Below, one piece after another: positions 20,168 through 29,699 of a DNA stretch of 64,000 bases. The notes under the pieces were generated by a model, which had not been told where the DNA came from, ran no database searches, and worked only from the letters and a program-made list of their open reading frames with translations. A program made the translations under genes and the position numbers. This DNA is from Hofstenia miamia (Eukaryota > Xenacoelomorpha > Acoela), in contig SCFE01000104.1 in assembly GCA_004352715.1 (NCBI GenBank), positions 1,085,014-1,149,013 on the forward strand. Reading direction: 5' to 3'. Position 1 is the stretch's first letter; each line of letters begins with the position of its first letter.

Positions 20168-20467
20168 CTCAAAAGTCAAACCCTACAACTACAGGACTCA
20201 AGAAATTCTAAAACTTCAGTCTATTATACATAAAGCTGATTTTGCTCATGTCCATTATGTCAAATTTTGTTTTAGTTTAGCTTCAGTGAGGGTGTCGGCA
20301 ATAATTCGTGAAAAGATAAAATAGAGAAACGGAATCAGATTGGGACACTATTTTTGGAAATGGAATTCATTAAATCTAGTCACCATTATTCTTTTCTAGT
20401 ATATGATAATTATGCTAGTATATAAAGGTTATATTTGCTTAATGTTAAATTTATCTAGAAAACATAT

Positions 20468-20591
20468 CTATAAATGTGCGCATCAAAGTCAGCCAGTCCA
20501 GCCAGTGTTGCTGCAATGAGTGTCTGCAAATCAAATATTTGCAGACACTCATCGCAGTAACACTGGCTGGCTTTTATGAACACATTTATAG
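20468..20591. repeat. 124-bp imperfect hairpin (palindrome)
   Basis: The arms begin CTATAAATGTG and end CACATTTATAG. The inner stem is ATGAGTGTCTGCAAAT paired with ATTTGCAGACACTCAT around a five-base loop, and AGCCAGTGTTGCTGCAATG pairs with CGCAGTAACACTGGCT. It is a foldback MITE or a hairpin RNA gene, about 300 bases upstream of the HGH1 ATG. Confidence 0.85.
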
Positions 20592-20934
20592 CCTTCGGAA
20601 CTGCTATTTTTTGGAATTTTCAAATTTGTTTAATAAATTACACATGTATTCATTCATTAATATATTGCTAGCAATTGATGTACAGACTACTATTTGAAAC
20701 CCTGTTTTGGAACAAACACAAATTTTATTGAAAATATCAGCCTAAGTACAGCTCTATAATTACTCAAAAATTTAGTAAATAATTCAGCCGGAAATTGGCT
20801 AACTTATAGTGTACTGCACAAACATAGTTCGAATTTTAATAAATATAGTGATTCACAACCAACCAATGTCATGCAGCAACTTTTTCTGCAGATTTCTACT
20901 CATTTTTTTCATATGTCACTATGTATGCCCTAAT

Positions 20935-20974
20935 ACATGTATGTTGCTATGTACACATACATAGCAACATATTA

Positions 20975-21009
<35 letters not shown>
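20935..21009. repeat. Small palindrome and (TA)n beside a gap
   Basis: ATGTTGCTATGTA and TACATAGCAACAT form an inverted repeat with a short loop (about 20939-20972), directly followed by (TA)n and the N run 21010-21070. This could be another end of a (TA)n-inserted element. Confidence 0.4.
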
Positions 21010-21070
21010 NNNNNNNNNNNNNNNNNNNNNNNNNNNNNNNNNNNNNNNNNNNNNNNNNNNNNNNNNNNNN

Positions 21071-21111
21071 TTATTTACTTGTAATTTCGCACTTATACAG
21101 AGTTGAAGCAT

Positions 21112-21151
<40 letters not shown>
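21071..21151 (-). repeat. Inverted repeat arm B
   Basis: Reverse complement of the segment at 18563-18650, including the (TA)n tract. The adjoining sequence is hidden by N, so whether both arms belong to one element cannot be seen. Confidence 0.7.
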
Positions 21152-21155
<4 letters not shown>

Positions 21156-21169
21156 CATATTTACTTAGT

Positions 21170-21890
21170 TTACAATTTACCTAAATGGTTAAATTGAACA
21201 CTTGAAATTGGTATCTATACTCTAATATAGAATTCGAATTTCTGAATACAACCCATAATGTTTAAATAAATATATTTTGTAAAATACTTTGAAATTGATA
21301 AATAATGGCAGAATCTGTGAAATCAGCACATCATTTGAACATTACTGCAGTGCACAAACAGGCTTCAATCAAACCAGGAGTCTCCTATATGTATATAGGT
21401 GTGTTTCCAATGTTTGCTGAATGAAATATATCACTCTAAAAGATGTAATCTGTGTAAGAGAAAATTAAAAATTTTCAGGGGCAATCAATAGCAACATTTA
21501 GTGTCAAACACTTTGTAAAATTTAATTTGTCATCCATTAAATTTAAACAATAGATCATTTTACTTTGAAAATTAAGAGGAAAAATTTAATAAAAATACAA
21601 TTTTTAATAAAGTTCATTACACAGAAATTGTCTAAATCTAATACAACTTTGTGCCACTTACACAAACTGCTGTGAAGTTCTTTTGGATTTGGGATTTTAG
21701 ACAAATTGCAGGGCGTCAAAACCAATATAGACAAATTTGGTGTAATGAGTCTTATGAAAAAATCGTATTTTTATTAAATTTTTCCTTTTAATGAATGATC
21801 TGGAAAAAGACTTTTTTTAAAGTAAGAGGATCTATCAGGGTCTCATCATGTTAATTTAGCCAATAAAAATGCAAAACAAATGAAACTGAA
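21170..21890. other. No gene; local inverted similarity
   Basis: A segment near 21540-21640 (TCATTTTACTTTG, AAATTTAATAAAAATAC, TTCATTACACAG) is similar to the reverse complement of about 21725-21830 (TGTAATGAG, GTATTTTTATTAAATTT), suggesting a decayed foldback element. No coding sequence is recognised. Confidence 0.4.
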
Positions 21891-21895
21891 TACTG

Positions 21896-22147
21896 CTGTT
21901 TATGGTGAATTAAAAGCATTTTTATGATAAATCTAATGTTTAATTTAGAATGAGATCTTTTAATGTTTTAATTGTTGAAAATGTTATTTTAAACTCTGGA
22001 ATTCCAGACAAGACTTATTTCTATTTTGAATAACTTATTTCAATCCTGGAATTCTAAACAACACTTATTGCAATTCTAAATATATTATGTATATTATCTT
22101 CAATCCTGGAATTCTAGGCCTACCTTATTTCTAGTCTAAAATCATTA
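21896..22147. repeat. Fragment related to the LTR-like segment at 43370-44330
   Basis: GTTTATGGTGAATTAAAAGC and TTAAACTCTGGAATTCCAGA are shared with 43372-43410 and 44129-44290. Phrases of the type TCCTGGAATTCTA recur about every 60 bases. It is probably a solo LTR remnant. Confidence 0.6.
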
Positions 22148-22149
22148 CC

Positions 22150-23123
22150 CAGATAACAATTTTGGTTGTTTTTATGTTGTTTATAGTTGTTTCATACTTT
22201 TGGTTGTTGCAGCAACCACTAACATCCTAATAACAACTTTAGTAAAAAATAATCAGTGAGCAGATGCTTCCAAATATAACTCATTTTGTTAGTTTTATTA
22301 CTAGATCCTTTTTTAAAAAAAAAGATTTGCAAAACCTTTTTTGAAATTTTAAATTTGCAAAAATTATAATATACCAGATATGTGAATTTTCAAAATAATT
22401 TATTCATGAATATTTGAACACCTTGATATTGACAGTTAAATAGCATAAGTTATAATTGAGCTGAAGAGATTTTTCACGACTTAAGAAAGTACTCTTACAA
22501 AATTGTGCTTAATTTTAGAGTTTTAAATTTTTGTTAAATTTGGCAGATTTTTATGCTCATTGTTATCATTTATATACAAGACATTCATTTAAATCTTTAA
22601 CAAATATTTGTATTGAATATGCTTGACAGTATCTCAAAGATAATGGTCTGTCCTNAAAGTACTCTTACAAAATTGTGCTTAATTTTAGAGTTTTAAATTT
22701 TTGTTAAATTTGGCAGATTTTTATGCTCATTGTTATCATTTATATACAAGACATTCATTTAAATCTTTAACAAATGTTTGTATTGAATATGCTTGACAGT
22801 ATCTCAAAGATAATGGTCTGTCCTTTGTTGGGCTTGTGTTTGTTTAAAATGCAATATTTTAACAGCTTAGTAATATAAAATTTTATTTTGCATATAAAAG
22901 TAATGCTAAAACAATCATGTGACAACATAAAACAACGTTGTTACAACCTCAAAATGTTGCTGTTTCATTCATAAAAAACAACCAAAAAGCAACCTAATGT
23001 GACGTTGTTGAAGCAACGTTGTTTCGACCAATGAAATGGTACCATTTCGACGTTTAAACAACGTTGTTTTTGACACATAAAACAACCAAAAACAACGTTG
23101 TTTAGCCCTTAAATTGTTATCTG
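22150..23123. mobile_element. Non-autonomous DNA transposon with palindromic subterminal motifs
   Basis: Perfect 13-bp terminal inverted repeats CAGATAACAATTT. Both subterminal regions are rich in GTTGTTT/AAACAAC phrases. The right end contains at least five copies of the palindrome AACAACGTTGTT or close variants between 22930 and 23100. No transposase frame is present. No convincing target duplication is visible. It abuts the truncated Polinton ATPase and contains the 169-bp artefactual duplication. Confidence 0.6.
22486..22824. repeat. 169-bp direct duplication around a single N
   Basis: 22486-22654 and 22656-22824 differ at one base (AAATATTT versus AAATGTTT) and are separated only by N at 22655. 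This is the same signature as the 3-kb duplication and is most likely an assembly artefact. Confidence 0.95.
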
Positions 23124-23412
23124 ACGATATTCAACTCTAATTCAAAAAAATGCTTCTGGAATGTTTCTATTAAACTCAATACGTGACCGTTTACAGGTGA
23201 AAACTCTAGGAGCTCAGATGAATATTATGCGTGAATTTGTTACCGCATATAAAAAAGCAGTTAGTAAACCATATGATTATTTGTTTATAACCTTTGCTCA
23301 AGACATACCAGACGAATTAAGTCTATCTACAAATCTTGAAGGAGTGCAAAAATTCTATGGATTTAATCAAAGAACCCGCTATTTACAAGTTCATAGCAGT
23401 CTGCTCCGCTAA
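23124..23412 (+). pseudogene. Polinton packaging ATPase, C-terminal remnant
   Basis: The frame is open upstream of the ATG at 23161, back to the MITE boundary at about 23124. The piece carries the C-terminal features of FtsK/HerA-type Polinton packaging ATPases: an N-A-S-G-M-F phrase followed by IRDRLQVKTLGAQM, then SKPYDYLFITFAQDIPDELS and a SLSTN phrase. The Walker A and B motifs lie in the missing part. In the family the enzyme drives genome packaging into the capsid. The stop at 23412 may be slightly early or native. Confidence 0.7.
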
Positions 23413-23633
23413 GTTAGTTTTGCTAGAAGACAAAGAAATTCTAAATTTAATACGCGGTATTGTCCACAATATCCAACATGGAATCATTCCACTGCACTAC
23501 TAAAAAAATCAAGTGTTCGAAAAATTTCAATATTAAAAACTCCAAATGGCCTTAAATTTTTCAATTGTCTATTACGCATTATGAAAGAGTATATATAATG
23601 CATGATTAAATATATTTTACACATTATTCTATA

Positions 23634-24143
23634 ATGACGACAGTTGAAATGGTGCTTATTTCTTTGGAAAATTACAATCGTTTAACAGAATACTACAATC
23701 AGTCAGTCAACAATCCTATAAAAAACGATACTACGCAACAAAGTTCGATGATTAATGACGATATACAAGTAAAATTAAATTCTGTTCAAAACACCTACCC
23801 TGATGCACAACGAAAGTACAATGATGATGATGATTTGAAAAAACTTCTAAAATACCATCACCACATGTTAAATTTCAGTAATAATTATAATAATGATGAT
23901 GCATTGAAAGAATTTTTAAATGATCCAAATACAGGAGTTTTTTTACATGGTGATAAGATTTACACTGGCGCTGGTTCAATATCATATAACGAATTTAAGG
24001 ATTATGTACAAACACCTAATAAAAGATTGTCAAAACTTGTGTGTGATATTTTAAAGGATATTGGCACAATCCCCGATCACTTGATTAAAAACAAAAACGT
24101 ATACAAAAATATAAATACGAAGCAACTGCTATTATGGAACTAG
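23634..24143 (+). CDS. Polinton-associated protein of unknown function (169 aa)
   Basis: An intact frame from the ATG at 23634 (or the in-frame MVLI at 23649). It begins with VEMVLISLENYNRL, a hydrophobic/amphipathic start typical of a small conserved Polinton protein family of unknown role. The middle is Asp/Asn-rich (YNDDDDLKKLL, NNYNNDDALKEFL). The C-terminal part (GVFLHGDKIYTGAGSISYNEFKDYV) may be a small globular domain. It overlaps the integrase start by 10 bases, so the two genes are likely expressed together. Confidence 0.65.
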   Translation: MTTVEMVLISLENYNRLTEYYNQSVNNPIKNDTTQQSSMINDDIQVKLNSVQNTYPDAQRKYNDDDDLKKLLKYHHHMLNFSNNYNNDDALKEFLNDPNTGVFLHGDKIYTGAGSISYNEFKDYVQTPNKRLSKLVCDILKDIGTIPDHLIKNKNVYKNINTKQLLLWN

Positions 24144-25105
24144 TTTGGAATATGGATAAGCACTTGCATCAACTGTACACTTCGTTAAAATCGTCAGCGA
24201 GTTTTGGTGGAATTAATGAACTATATCATAAAGCTAAATTGAAATTTCCGAAAATTACCCTGCAAAATGTGAAAAACTTTCTAGCAACAAGTGATGTATA
24301 TACAACACACAAGAGAGCTGTGAGGAAATTTCCCCGTCAACGTGTTATTGCATTTGGAATTGATGAAATTTGGACTATGGACTTAGCGGTGGTGGAATCT
24401 CTAGCTTTTTACAATAGAGGAATAAAATACTTACTTGTTTGTTATGATATTTTATCTAAAAAATTCCGTGTACAGCCTTTGCGAAATAAAAAATCTAGTC
24501 ATGTGTTGTCTGCTTTTAAAAAATTTAAAAACTGGCGCAATGTTAAACGAATTTGGATTGATCGTGGAAGTGAATTCAGAGGTGATTTTTTAAATTTTTG
24601 TAAAAGAAATAAAATTATATTGTATAGTACAAATTCAAACATGAAGGCTGTATGCGCAGAAAGAGCTATAAGGAGTCTAAAGGAAATTCTATTTAAATAT
24701 CTACAATTTACCAACAACTTTAAATATGTAGACAAGCTACAACAAATAGTTAACGTATTGAATTCCCGTGTAAATCGTACAATTGGAATGACTCCGAATT
24801 CTGTGAGAAAAAAACACGTACCACATTTGATTGGAAAATTAATGAGTGTTAATGCATGTTGTCAACAAAAAGCATTATTTCATAATGGTGACTTAGTTAG
24901 AATTTCAAAGTCAGATCATATTTTTCGAAGAGGATATTTACCACAATTTCAAAATGAGGTTTTCAAAATCAACAAAGTGTTTTCCACAATTCCTGTTACA
25001 TATGAAATAAAGTCAATCAGTGACGGGGAAATAATTTCAGGAAAATTTTATAACCATGAATTAACACGAGTTATTAGGAAACGTTCTTGGACTAGAATAG
25101 ATTAG
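24134..25105 (+). CDS. Polinton integrase (retroviral-type DDE, c-integrase)
   Basis: An intact 323-residue frame starting at an ATG that overlaps the previous gene. The N-terminal segment has the SFGGINELY and YTTHKRAVRKFPR phrases seen in Polinton integrases (the group often annotated after C. elegans F54H12.3). The RNase H-like core has D83 (WTMDLAV), D143 (WIDRGSEF) and E176 (CAERAIRSLKE), giving a D-60-D-33-E arrangement. The C-terminal part (GDLVRISKSDHIFRRGYLPQF) is an SH3/chromo-like end domain. Its role is strand transfer of element ends into host DNA. All catalytic residues are present, so the protein could still be functional. Confidence 0.92.
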   Translation: MELVWNMDKHLHQLYTSLKSSASFGGINELYHKAKLKFPKITLQNVKNFLATSDVYTTHKRAVRKFPRQRVIAFGIDEIWTMDLAVVESLAFYNRGIKYLLVCYDILSKKFRVQPLRNKKSSHVLSAFKKFKNWRNVKRIWIDRGSEFRGDFLNFCKRNKIILYSTNSNMKAVCAERAIRSLKEILFKYLQFTNNFKYVDKLQQIVNVLNSRVNRTIGMTPNSVRKKHVPHLIGKLMSVNACCQQKALFHNGDLVRISKSDHIFRRGYLPQFQNEVFKINKVFSTIPVTYEIKSISDGEIISGKFYNHELTRVIRKRSWTRID

Positions 25106-25143
25106 TATAAATATGTAACGAATAAACAAACAGATCATTCAGT

Positions 25144-25611
25144 ATGGAGCAATATTATAGTGAACAGGCAAGTGGTCGAAATTATTTCGGTAATACTCGT
25201 CAGAAAGGCTTTGGCATTGTGAAATCATTGGAACGTATTGCTATACCACTAGTAGTGAAAATCATACCACCATTGAAAAATGTTATTACTAATGTCGGTG
25301 AAGAAATTTTGGATCAAGCAATTTCAGGTGTAAATGACATAGTCTCTGGTAATAATGTAAAAAAAGTGGTAAAACGCACTATTGGAAATGTTACAAAAAA
25401 CACAGTAAACAAGCAATCTAAGAAACAACATAAAGAAATTAGTCAAAATGGTAATGGAATATCTACATCTGATAGAATAACCAAAACTATCAAAACACAG
25501 CGTGGTGTTAAAAAATTTTTGGTCAATGCACAAGGTAGGCGTAAACGTGATAGTTTGAAACAAAATATGCCTAGAATAAAACAAACTGATATCTTTAAAA
25601 ACTTAGTATAA
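25144..25611 (+). CDS. Basic minor-capsid-like Polinton protein (pVI/pX-type)
   Basis: A 155-residue intact frame, strongly basic. The N-terminus has ASGRNYFGNTRQKGFGI, matching the small Polinton/adintovirus proteins with an RYQ-G-x-G phrase, followed by an amphipathic helix (LERIAIPLVVKIIPPLKNV) that could be membrane-active. The C-terminal half is Lys/Arg-rich (GRRKRDSLKQ), consistent with DNA or capsid binding. It sits between integrase and major capsid, the usual position in these elements. Comparison to adenovirus pVI or core proteins is by analogy only. Confidence 0.65.
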   Translation: MEQYYSEQASGRNYFGNTRQKGFGIVKSLERIAIPLVVKIIPPLKNVITNVGEEILDQAISGVNDIVSGNNVKKVVKRTIGNVTKNTVNKQSKKQHKEISQNGNGISTSDRITKTIKTQRGVKKFLVNAQGRRKRDSLKQNMPRIKQTDIFKNLV

Positions 25612-25654
25612 ATACACACGGTCGTTGGGAATTGTTATTAGTTCAAGTATAGTC

Positions 25655-26948
25655 ATGAGTACCTTCACACATTCGTGTTTAGACATTTTTGAACGAGATA
25701 AAGTTTTGGTAAACTTCAATGGTGGTAGCACACAAAAATATTTCCCAATATCAGGGTTTAATGGTCCAATGATTGAATTTAATTTTGGTTCAGAACAAAA
25801 TGAATACATTGATTTGCAAAGTATACACTTGGCTATATCAGTCAAAATTTTACGCAATGACGGGAGTGATCTTATCTGGGATGTTACTGATGCTACTAAA
25901 CGGGATCATGTTTGTCTAGTAAACAACCCCCTACATTCATTATTTAGTGATTATAATCTTTATGCTAATGGAGTTTTAATACAAACAGGTGATGCAGTTT
26001 GGCCACATACTGTAATGATGACAACAGAACTATTAAAGAGTGCATCACAAGAAAATTCAGTTTTAACACCAAGTGGATATTATTTTGAAAAACGTCCTGA
26101 TCAATCTATAGATAAGTGTAATAGCCAAGATGGACAATTTCAGCGGTTGACTCTAACACAGAAAAGCAAAATTTTAAACCTCTATGGATCTGTAGCTGTG
26201 GATTTTTTTCAAAATGAAAAATTATTGATACCAGGAGTTAGCCTTCGTCTCAAACTTTTACGATCATTGGATGATTTTTCACTAATTTCCAATTCTACCA
26301 CCACCCCCGCTGTATACTACAAAACAGAAATTACAGATGTGACATTAAGTCTAAGGAAGCTATGTGTTACAGAAAGTGCATCTGGCAATTGAAAAAACGT
26401 TGTTAACTACACCAGCGACATACCACTTTATGCGAATTCTCACAAGAACATTTATTATTCCGCCTGGTCAAATCTCTTTAACAAAAGAAAATGTATTTTC
26501 AAATGAACCGATTCGACGTATTGCTCTAGCACTTGTCCCCAATCTACAATTTACAGGAACACCCGACTCAAACCCATTCTCATATAGATTTAGAGGTCTG
26601 CGCCAAGTTACTATAACACGGGGTGGATCGAATATTGCATTCACACCAATGACTGTGGGTGAAAATAATTATGCACAAGCATACTTTCATTCTGTAAAGG
26701 CGTTGGGTTTGAATGATGTAACTGGTATACCATACTCAGATTATAATAAGCATGCAATTATGGTTTTTGATTTGACCAGTATTGCGGAGGCAAATAATGA
26801 GGTACTCTACCCCGAATTAAGTGGTGCAAGTATACGTCTAACACTAGATTTTGATTCTCCAATAGGCAAATCACTGGAGGTGATCGTTTTGGGTGAAACA
26901 TGCTCAAAGCTATACATTAATAAGCAACGGAAAATTATAAAAGACTAG
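25655..26948 (+). pseudogene. Polinton major capsid protein (double jelly-roll), frameshifted
   Basis: The first frame runs from the ATG at 25655 to a stop at 26392; the second runs from about 26380 to 26948. The two overlap, and the shift falls near an A6 run at about 26390-26396. The combined length of about 430 residues fits the Polinton/adintovirus major capsid (hexon) family often annotated as F54H12.2-like. Features of the first jelly roll include EYIDLQSIHLAIS, HSLFSDYNLYANGV and DAVWPHTVMMTTELL. The second includes TRTFIIPPGQISL, RRIALALVPN and a C-terminal VIVLGE strand. The single shift leaves the rest intact, so a recent loss or a sequencing error are both possible. Confidence 0.8.
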
Positions 26949-26984
26949 AAAGAAAATGAGTTTCATTCATTGTACCTTTGCAAG

Positions 26985-27386
26985 ATGTTGGGAGTAGACG
27001 AGATTAGACGTGTAGAAGATCGCGTTCATTATACCAAGGACCCTCACTTAAAATTTGCTCATGTTTCAAATTATCTACTACAAAAAAACTGTATACATAA
27101 TTTTGGTGTTGAAAGAATTTTGCAAATGAACCCCTATGGTGGACTTATTGGCATAAATAATTCTAGACTACATTTGCTGTTGAAATGGTCAAAACTTTTT
27201 AGACTTCATGCAATTTACCATGATAGTTATGGCTTTGTTAAAAGAGAATTTGGAATTGGCTATGGATATCCGATATTTTACAGGTTTTGGTGTAATTTAC
27301 CAATTTTGGGTCATTTGCCGTCTTTATTGTTTTGGATATATGTGAAGTTTAGGTATAATGAACTCTACAATTATTTAAATGTTTAA
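26985..27386 (+). CDS. Polinton-associated protein of unknown function (~133 aa)
   Basis: The frame is open from before 26970; the first ATG in frame is at 26985 (MLGVDEIRRVEDRV). The middle holds NSRLHLLLKWSKLFRLHAIYHDSYGFVKRE and the C-terminal part is aromatic and hydrophobic (GYPIFYRFWCNLPILGHLPSLLFWIYVKFRY), possibly a membrane segment. The stop codon overlaps the start of the protease gene (TAATG), supporting co-expression. I do not recognise a function. Confidence 0.5.
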   Translation: MLGVDEIRRVEDRVHYTKDPHLKFAHVSNYLLQKNCIHNFGVERILQMNPYGGLIGINNSRLHLLLKWSKLFRLHAIYHDSYGFVKREFGIGYGYPIFYRFWCNLPILGHLPSLLFWIYVKFRYNELYNYLNV

Positions 27387-27664
27387 TGTATGCTGACGAA
27401 ATTAGACGTATTATTCTCCAAATCCCATCACTACGTTGGCGTTTTTTCGGTGTAAACTGTTCAGATTGCATACCACCAAGCCTTGTCCAAAACTCTTTTC
27501 TAATTTGTAATGCGAGCCCAACTAGCCATCCCGGAACCCATTGGTTGTTGATTATACGAGATGCAAATTGGAAACTCAATATTCAAGGATTCTCTCGGTT
27601 ATCCACTAAACCAGTACCCTGATATTGAACATTACTGTCTAACTATGTATCCTGGATTCCATGT
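27386..27664 (+). pseudogene. Adenovirus-type cysteine protease (Polinton PRO), frameshifted and cut by gap
   Basis: The ATG at 27386 overlaps the preceding stop. The frame has FFGVNCSDCIPP, FLICNASPTSHPGTHWLLI with the catalytic His, then loses phase. The continuation FKDSLGYPLNQYP (the Asp-containing strand after the His) is in the +1 frame from about 27561. The catalytic Cys would lie in the N run. The family matures virion proteins. One indel of one or two bases lies between about 27560 and 27580. Confidence 0.75.
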
Positions 27665-28664
27665 NNNNNNNNNNNNNNNNNNNNNNNNNNNNNNNNNNNN
27701 NNNNNNNNNNNNNNNNNNNNNNNNNNNNNNNNNNNNNNNNNNNNNNNNNNNNNNNNNNNNNNNNNNNNNNNNNNNNNNNNNNNNNNNNNNNNNNNNNNNN
27801 NNNNNNNNNNNNNNNNNNNNNNNNNNNNNNNNNNNNNNNNNNNNNNNNNNNNNNNNNNNNNNNNNNNNNNNNNNNNNNNNNNNNNNNNNNNNNNNNNNNN
27901 NNNNNNNNNNNNNNNNNNNNNNNNNNNNNNNNNNNNNNNNNNNNNNNNNNNNNNNNNNNNNNNNNNNNNNNNNNNNNNNNNNNNNNNNNNNNNNNNNNNN
28001 NNNNNNNNNNNNNNNNNNNNNNNNNNNNNNNNNNNNNNNNNNNNNNNNNNNNNNNNNNNNNNNNNNNNNNNNNNNNNNNNNNNNNNNNNNNNNNNNNNNN
28101 NNNNNNNNNNNNNNNNNNNNNNNNNNNNNNNNNNNNNNNNNNNNNNNNNNNNNNNNNNNNNNNNNNNNNNNNNNNNNNNNNNNNNNNNNNNNNNNNNNNN
28201 NNNNNNNNNNNNNNNNNNNNNNNNNNNNNNNNNNNNNNNNNNNNNNNNNNNNNNNNNNNNNNNNNNNNNNNNNNNNNNNNNNNNNNNNNNNNNNNNNNNN
28301 NNNNNNNNNNNNNNNNNNNNNNNNNNNNNNNNNNNNNNNNNNNNNNNNNNNNNNNNNNNNNNNNNNNNNNNNNNNNNNNNNNNNNNNNNNNNNNNNNNNN
28401 NNNNNNNNNNNNNNNNNNNNNNNNNNNNNNNNNNNNNNNNNNNNNNNNNNNNNNNNNNNNNNNNNNNNNNNNNNNNNNNNNNNNNNNNNNNNNNNNNNNN
28501 NNNNNNNNNNNNNNNNNNNNNNNNNNNNNNNNNNNNNNNNNNNNNNNNNNNNNNNNNNNNNNNNNNNNNNNNNNNNNNNNNNNNNNNNNNNNNNNNNNNN
28601 NNNNNNNNNNNNNNNNNNNNNNNNNNNNNNNNNNNNNNNNNNNNNNNNNNNNNNNNNNNNNNNN
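27665..28664. other. Assembly gap (1000 N)
   Basis: Exactly 1000 N, probably a placeholder of unknown true length. It hides the right end of the Polinton and the left end of the helicase relic. Confidence 0.99.
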
Positions 28665-29696
28665 GATCATGATGCTTTGGTTAATGCCTCAGTTGAACAA
28701 CCTGTACAGTGGGTTTCTTAAATTCAGAGAGCCAGGGATCAAACATGGGATTCCTTTGAGAAACAAAAGTATACACTGAACTTTGCCATTGCAGCCATAG
28801 ATCAGTTTTTGGTTGGAAATAAAACTTTTATAAAGCTTCCACTTTTGAATGGGCTGTCTGGCAGGGAAAGACGCATGTTTTAACATGCTCAAGGATTAAA
28901 TGTGCAGATTACTAACCTCCCATCGCAGCGGTCTTTGGCAATGGGCGGTGCACATTTGCATCTCTTATTGCCATTGCCTGTTTCGAAATCAAAGCATCAA
29001 AAAGTTAATGTGGTGACTTGTGCTGAACGCACAATAAAGCGATTGAAGCTTCGACCAGATGCATGGAACAAGTTAGGACGAATTGACATGCTTGCTTTTG
29101 AGGAGATTGGATTGCTCACAGCTGAGCATTTACCAGCAGTCGATCTTGTCTTGCAACACGTCAGGGAAACAAACACCCTTTTGAGGAATTTTGCTAATGG
29201 GAACTTGTGACTCTAAGCAGCTTAGTCCAAGAAATGGCCAATCTATTTGGATGGATCAGTTAGAGCAGCAGCTGATCAAGATCTACAGCTCATCAATGAG
29301 CTAGGACGAAAAACCGAAATCTCTCAACCTGAAATTAGTCTCTATCAGCAAATTGTTAACTCACGCTGCAATTTTGTTGATGACTGGTCTCAGGCACCCA
29401 GACTTAGCGTGAAAATATTCGGGAAAAGAAAAGCCTTGCAACAGGCTATTGAGCAGCATTATGCTGCAGTGCGCAGGGATAACAGCATTGATAAAGTTGA
29501 AATAAGAGCTGTTGATAAACACTCCTCTTCTGGGGGATTGCAATGGTCTTTGGCCAATGCACTTTCAATTAATACTCTAAAATACTTTGCTGAAGAACCT
29601 GAGGTTCTGCTCATATATGGCTGGGTGCAAAATGTTACAAATGACAAAAACAAAAAATTGCTTATTTTTACTCAGATTATAATTGATATTGTATAA
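28665..29696 (+). pseudogene. PIF1-like helicase relic (Helitron-type)
   Basis: One frame from 28665 to 29210 with two in-frame stops reads RARDQTWDSFEKQKYTLNFA, AIDQFL, then GGAHLHLLLPL, RTIKRLKLRPDAW and DMLAFEEIGLLTAEHLPAVD, which corresponds to Walker B (DExG-like, with D changed to E). The Walker A remnant GKTHVLTCSRI is at about 28866-28900 in another frame. A second frame, 29247-29696, continues with LINELGRKTEISQPEIS and SRCNFVDDWSQAP, as in PIF1-type helicases of Helitrons. Disruptions: two stops and at least two shifts. It may belong to the same transposon family as the Rep at 1-1572. Confidence 0.6.
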
Positions 29697-29699
29697 GTT

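Larger units (their letters stand above)
23124..27664 (+). mobile_element. Partial Polinton/Maverick (adintovirus-like) element
   Basis: Seven tightly packed plus-strand genes: packaging ATPase C-terminus, unknown protein, retroviral-type integrase, basic minor-capsid-like protein, major capsid protein, unknown protein, adenovirus-type protease. The combination of integrase, capsid, ATPase and protease is diagnostic of Polintons. The left end is truncated at the neighbouring MITE, and the right end runs into a 1000-N gap. The protein-primed polymerase B and the terminal inverted repeats are not seen. Integrase, unknown and basic-protein genes are open; capsid and protease are frameshifted, so the copy is defective. 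Confidence 0.9.

Noticed and set aside
20168-20179. HGH1 start at 20179
   Set aside because: The codon is TTG; the first ATG in frame is at 20167 and fits the family.
22930-23110. CRISPR-like array in the AACAACGTTGTT region
   Set aside because: Repeats are palindromic, irregularly spaced, lie inside a transposon end, and the DNA is eukaryotic.
24499-24735. Minus-strand frame within the integrase
   Set aside because: Shadow of the integrase; composition is the mirror of its codons.
25625-25654. Major capsid start at 25625
   Set aside because: TTG codon; an ATG in frame lies at 25655 shortly after the previous gene.
27561-28721. Long frames across 27665-28664, 47972-48971 and 61353-62352 on both strands
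   Set aside because: They are open only because the sequence is N; only the few residues outside the gap carry information.
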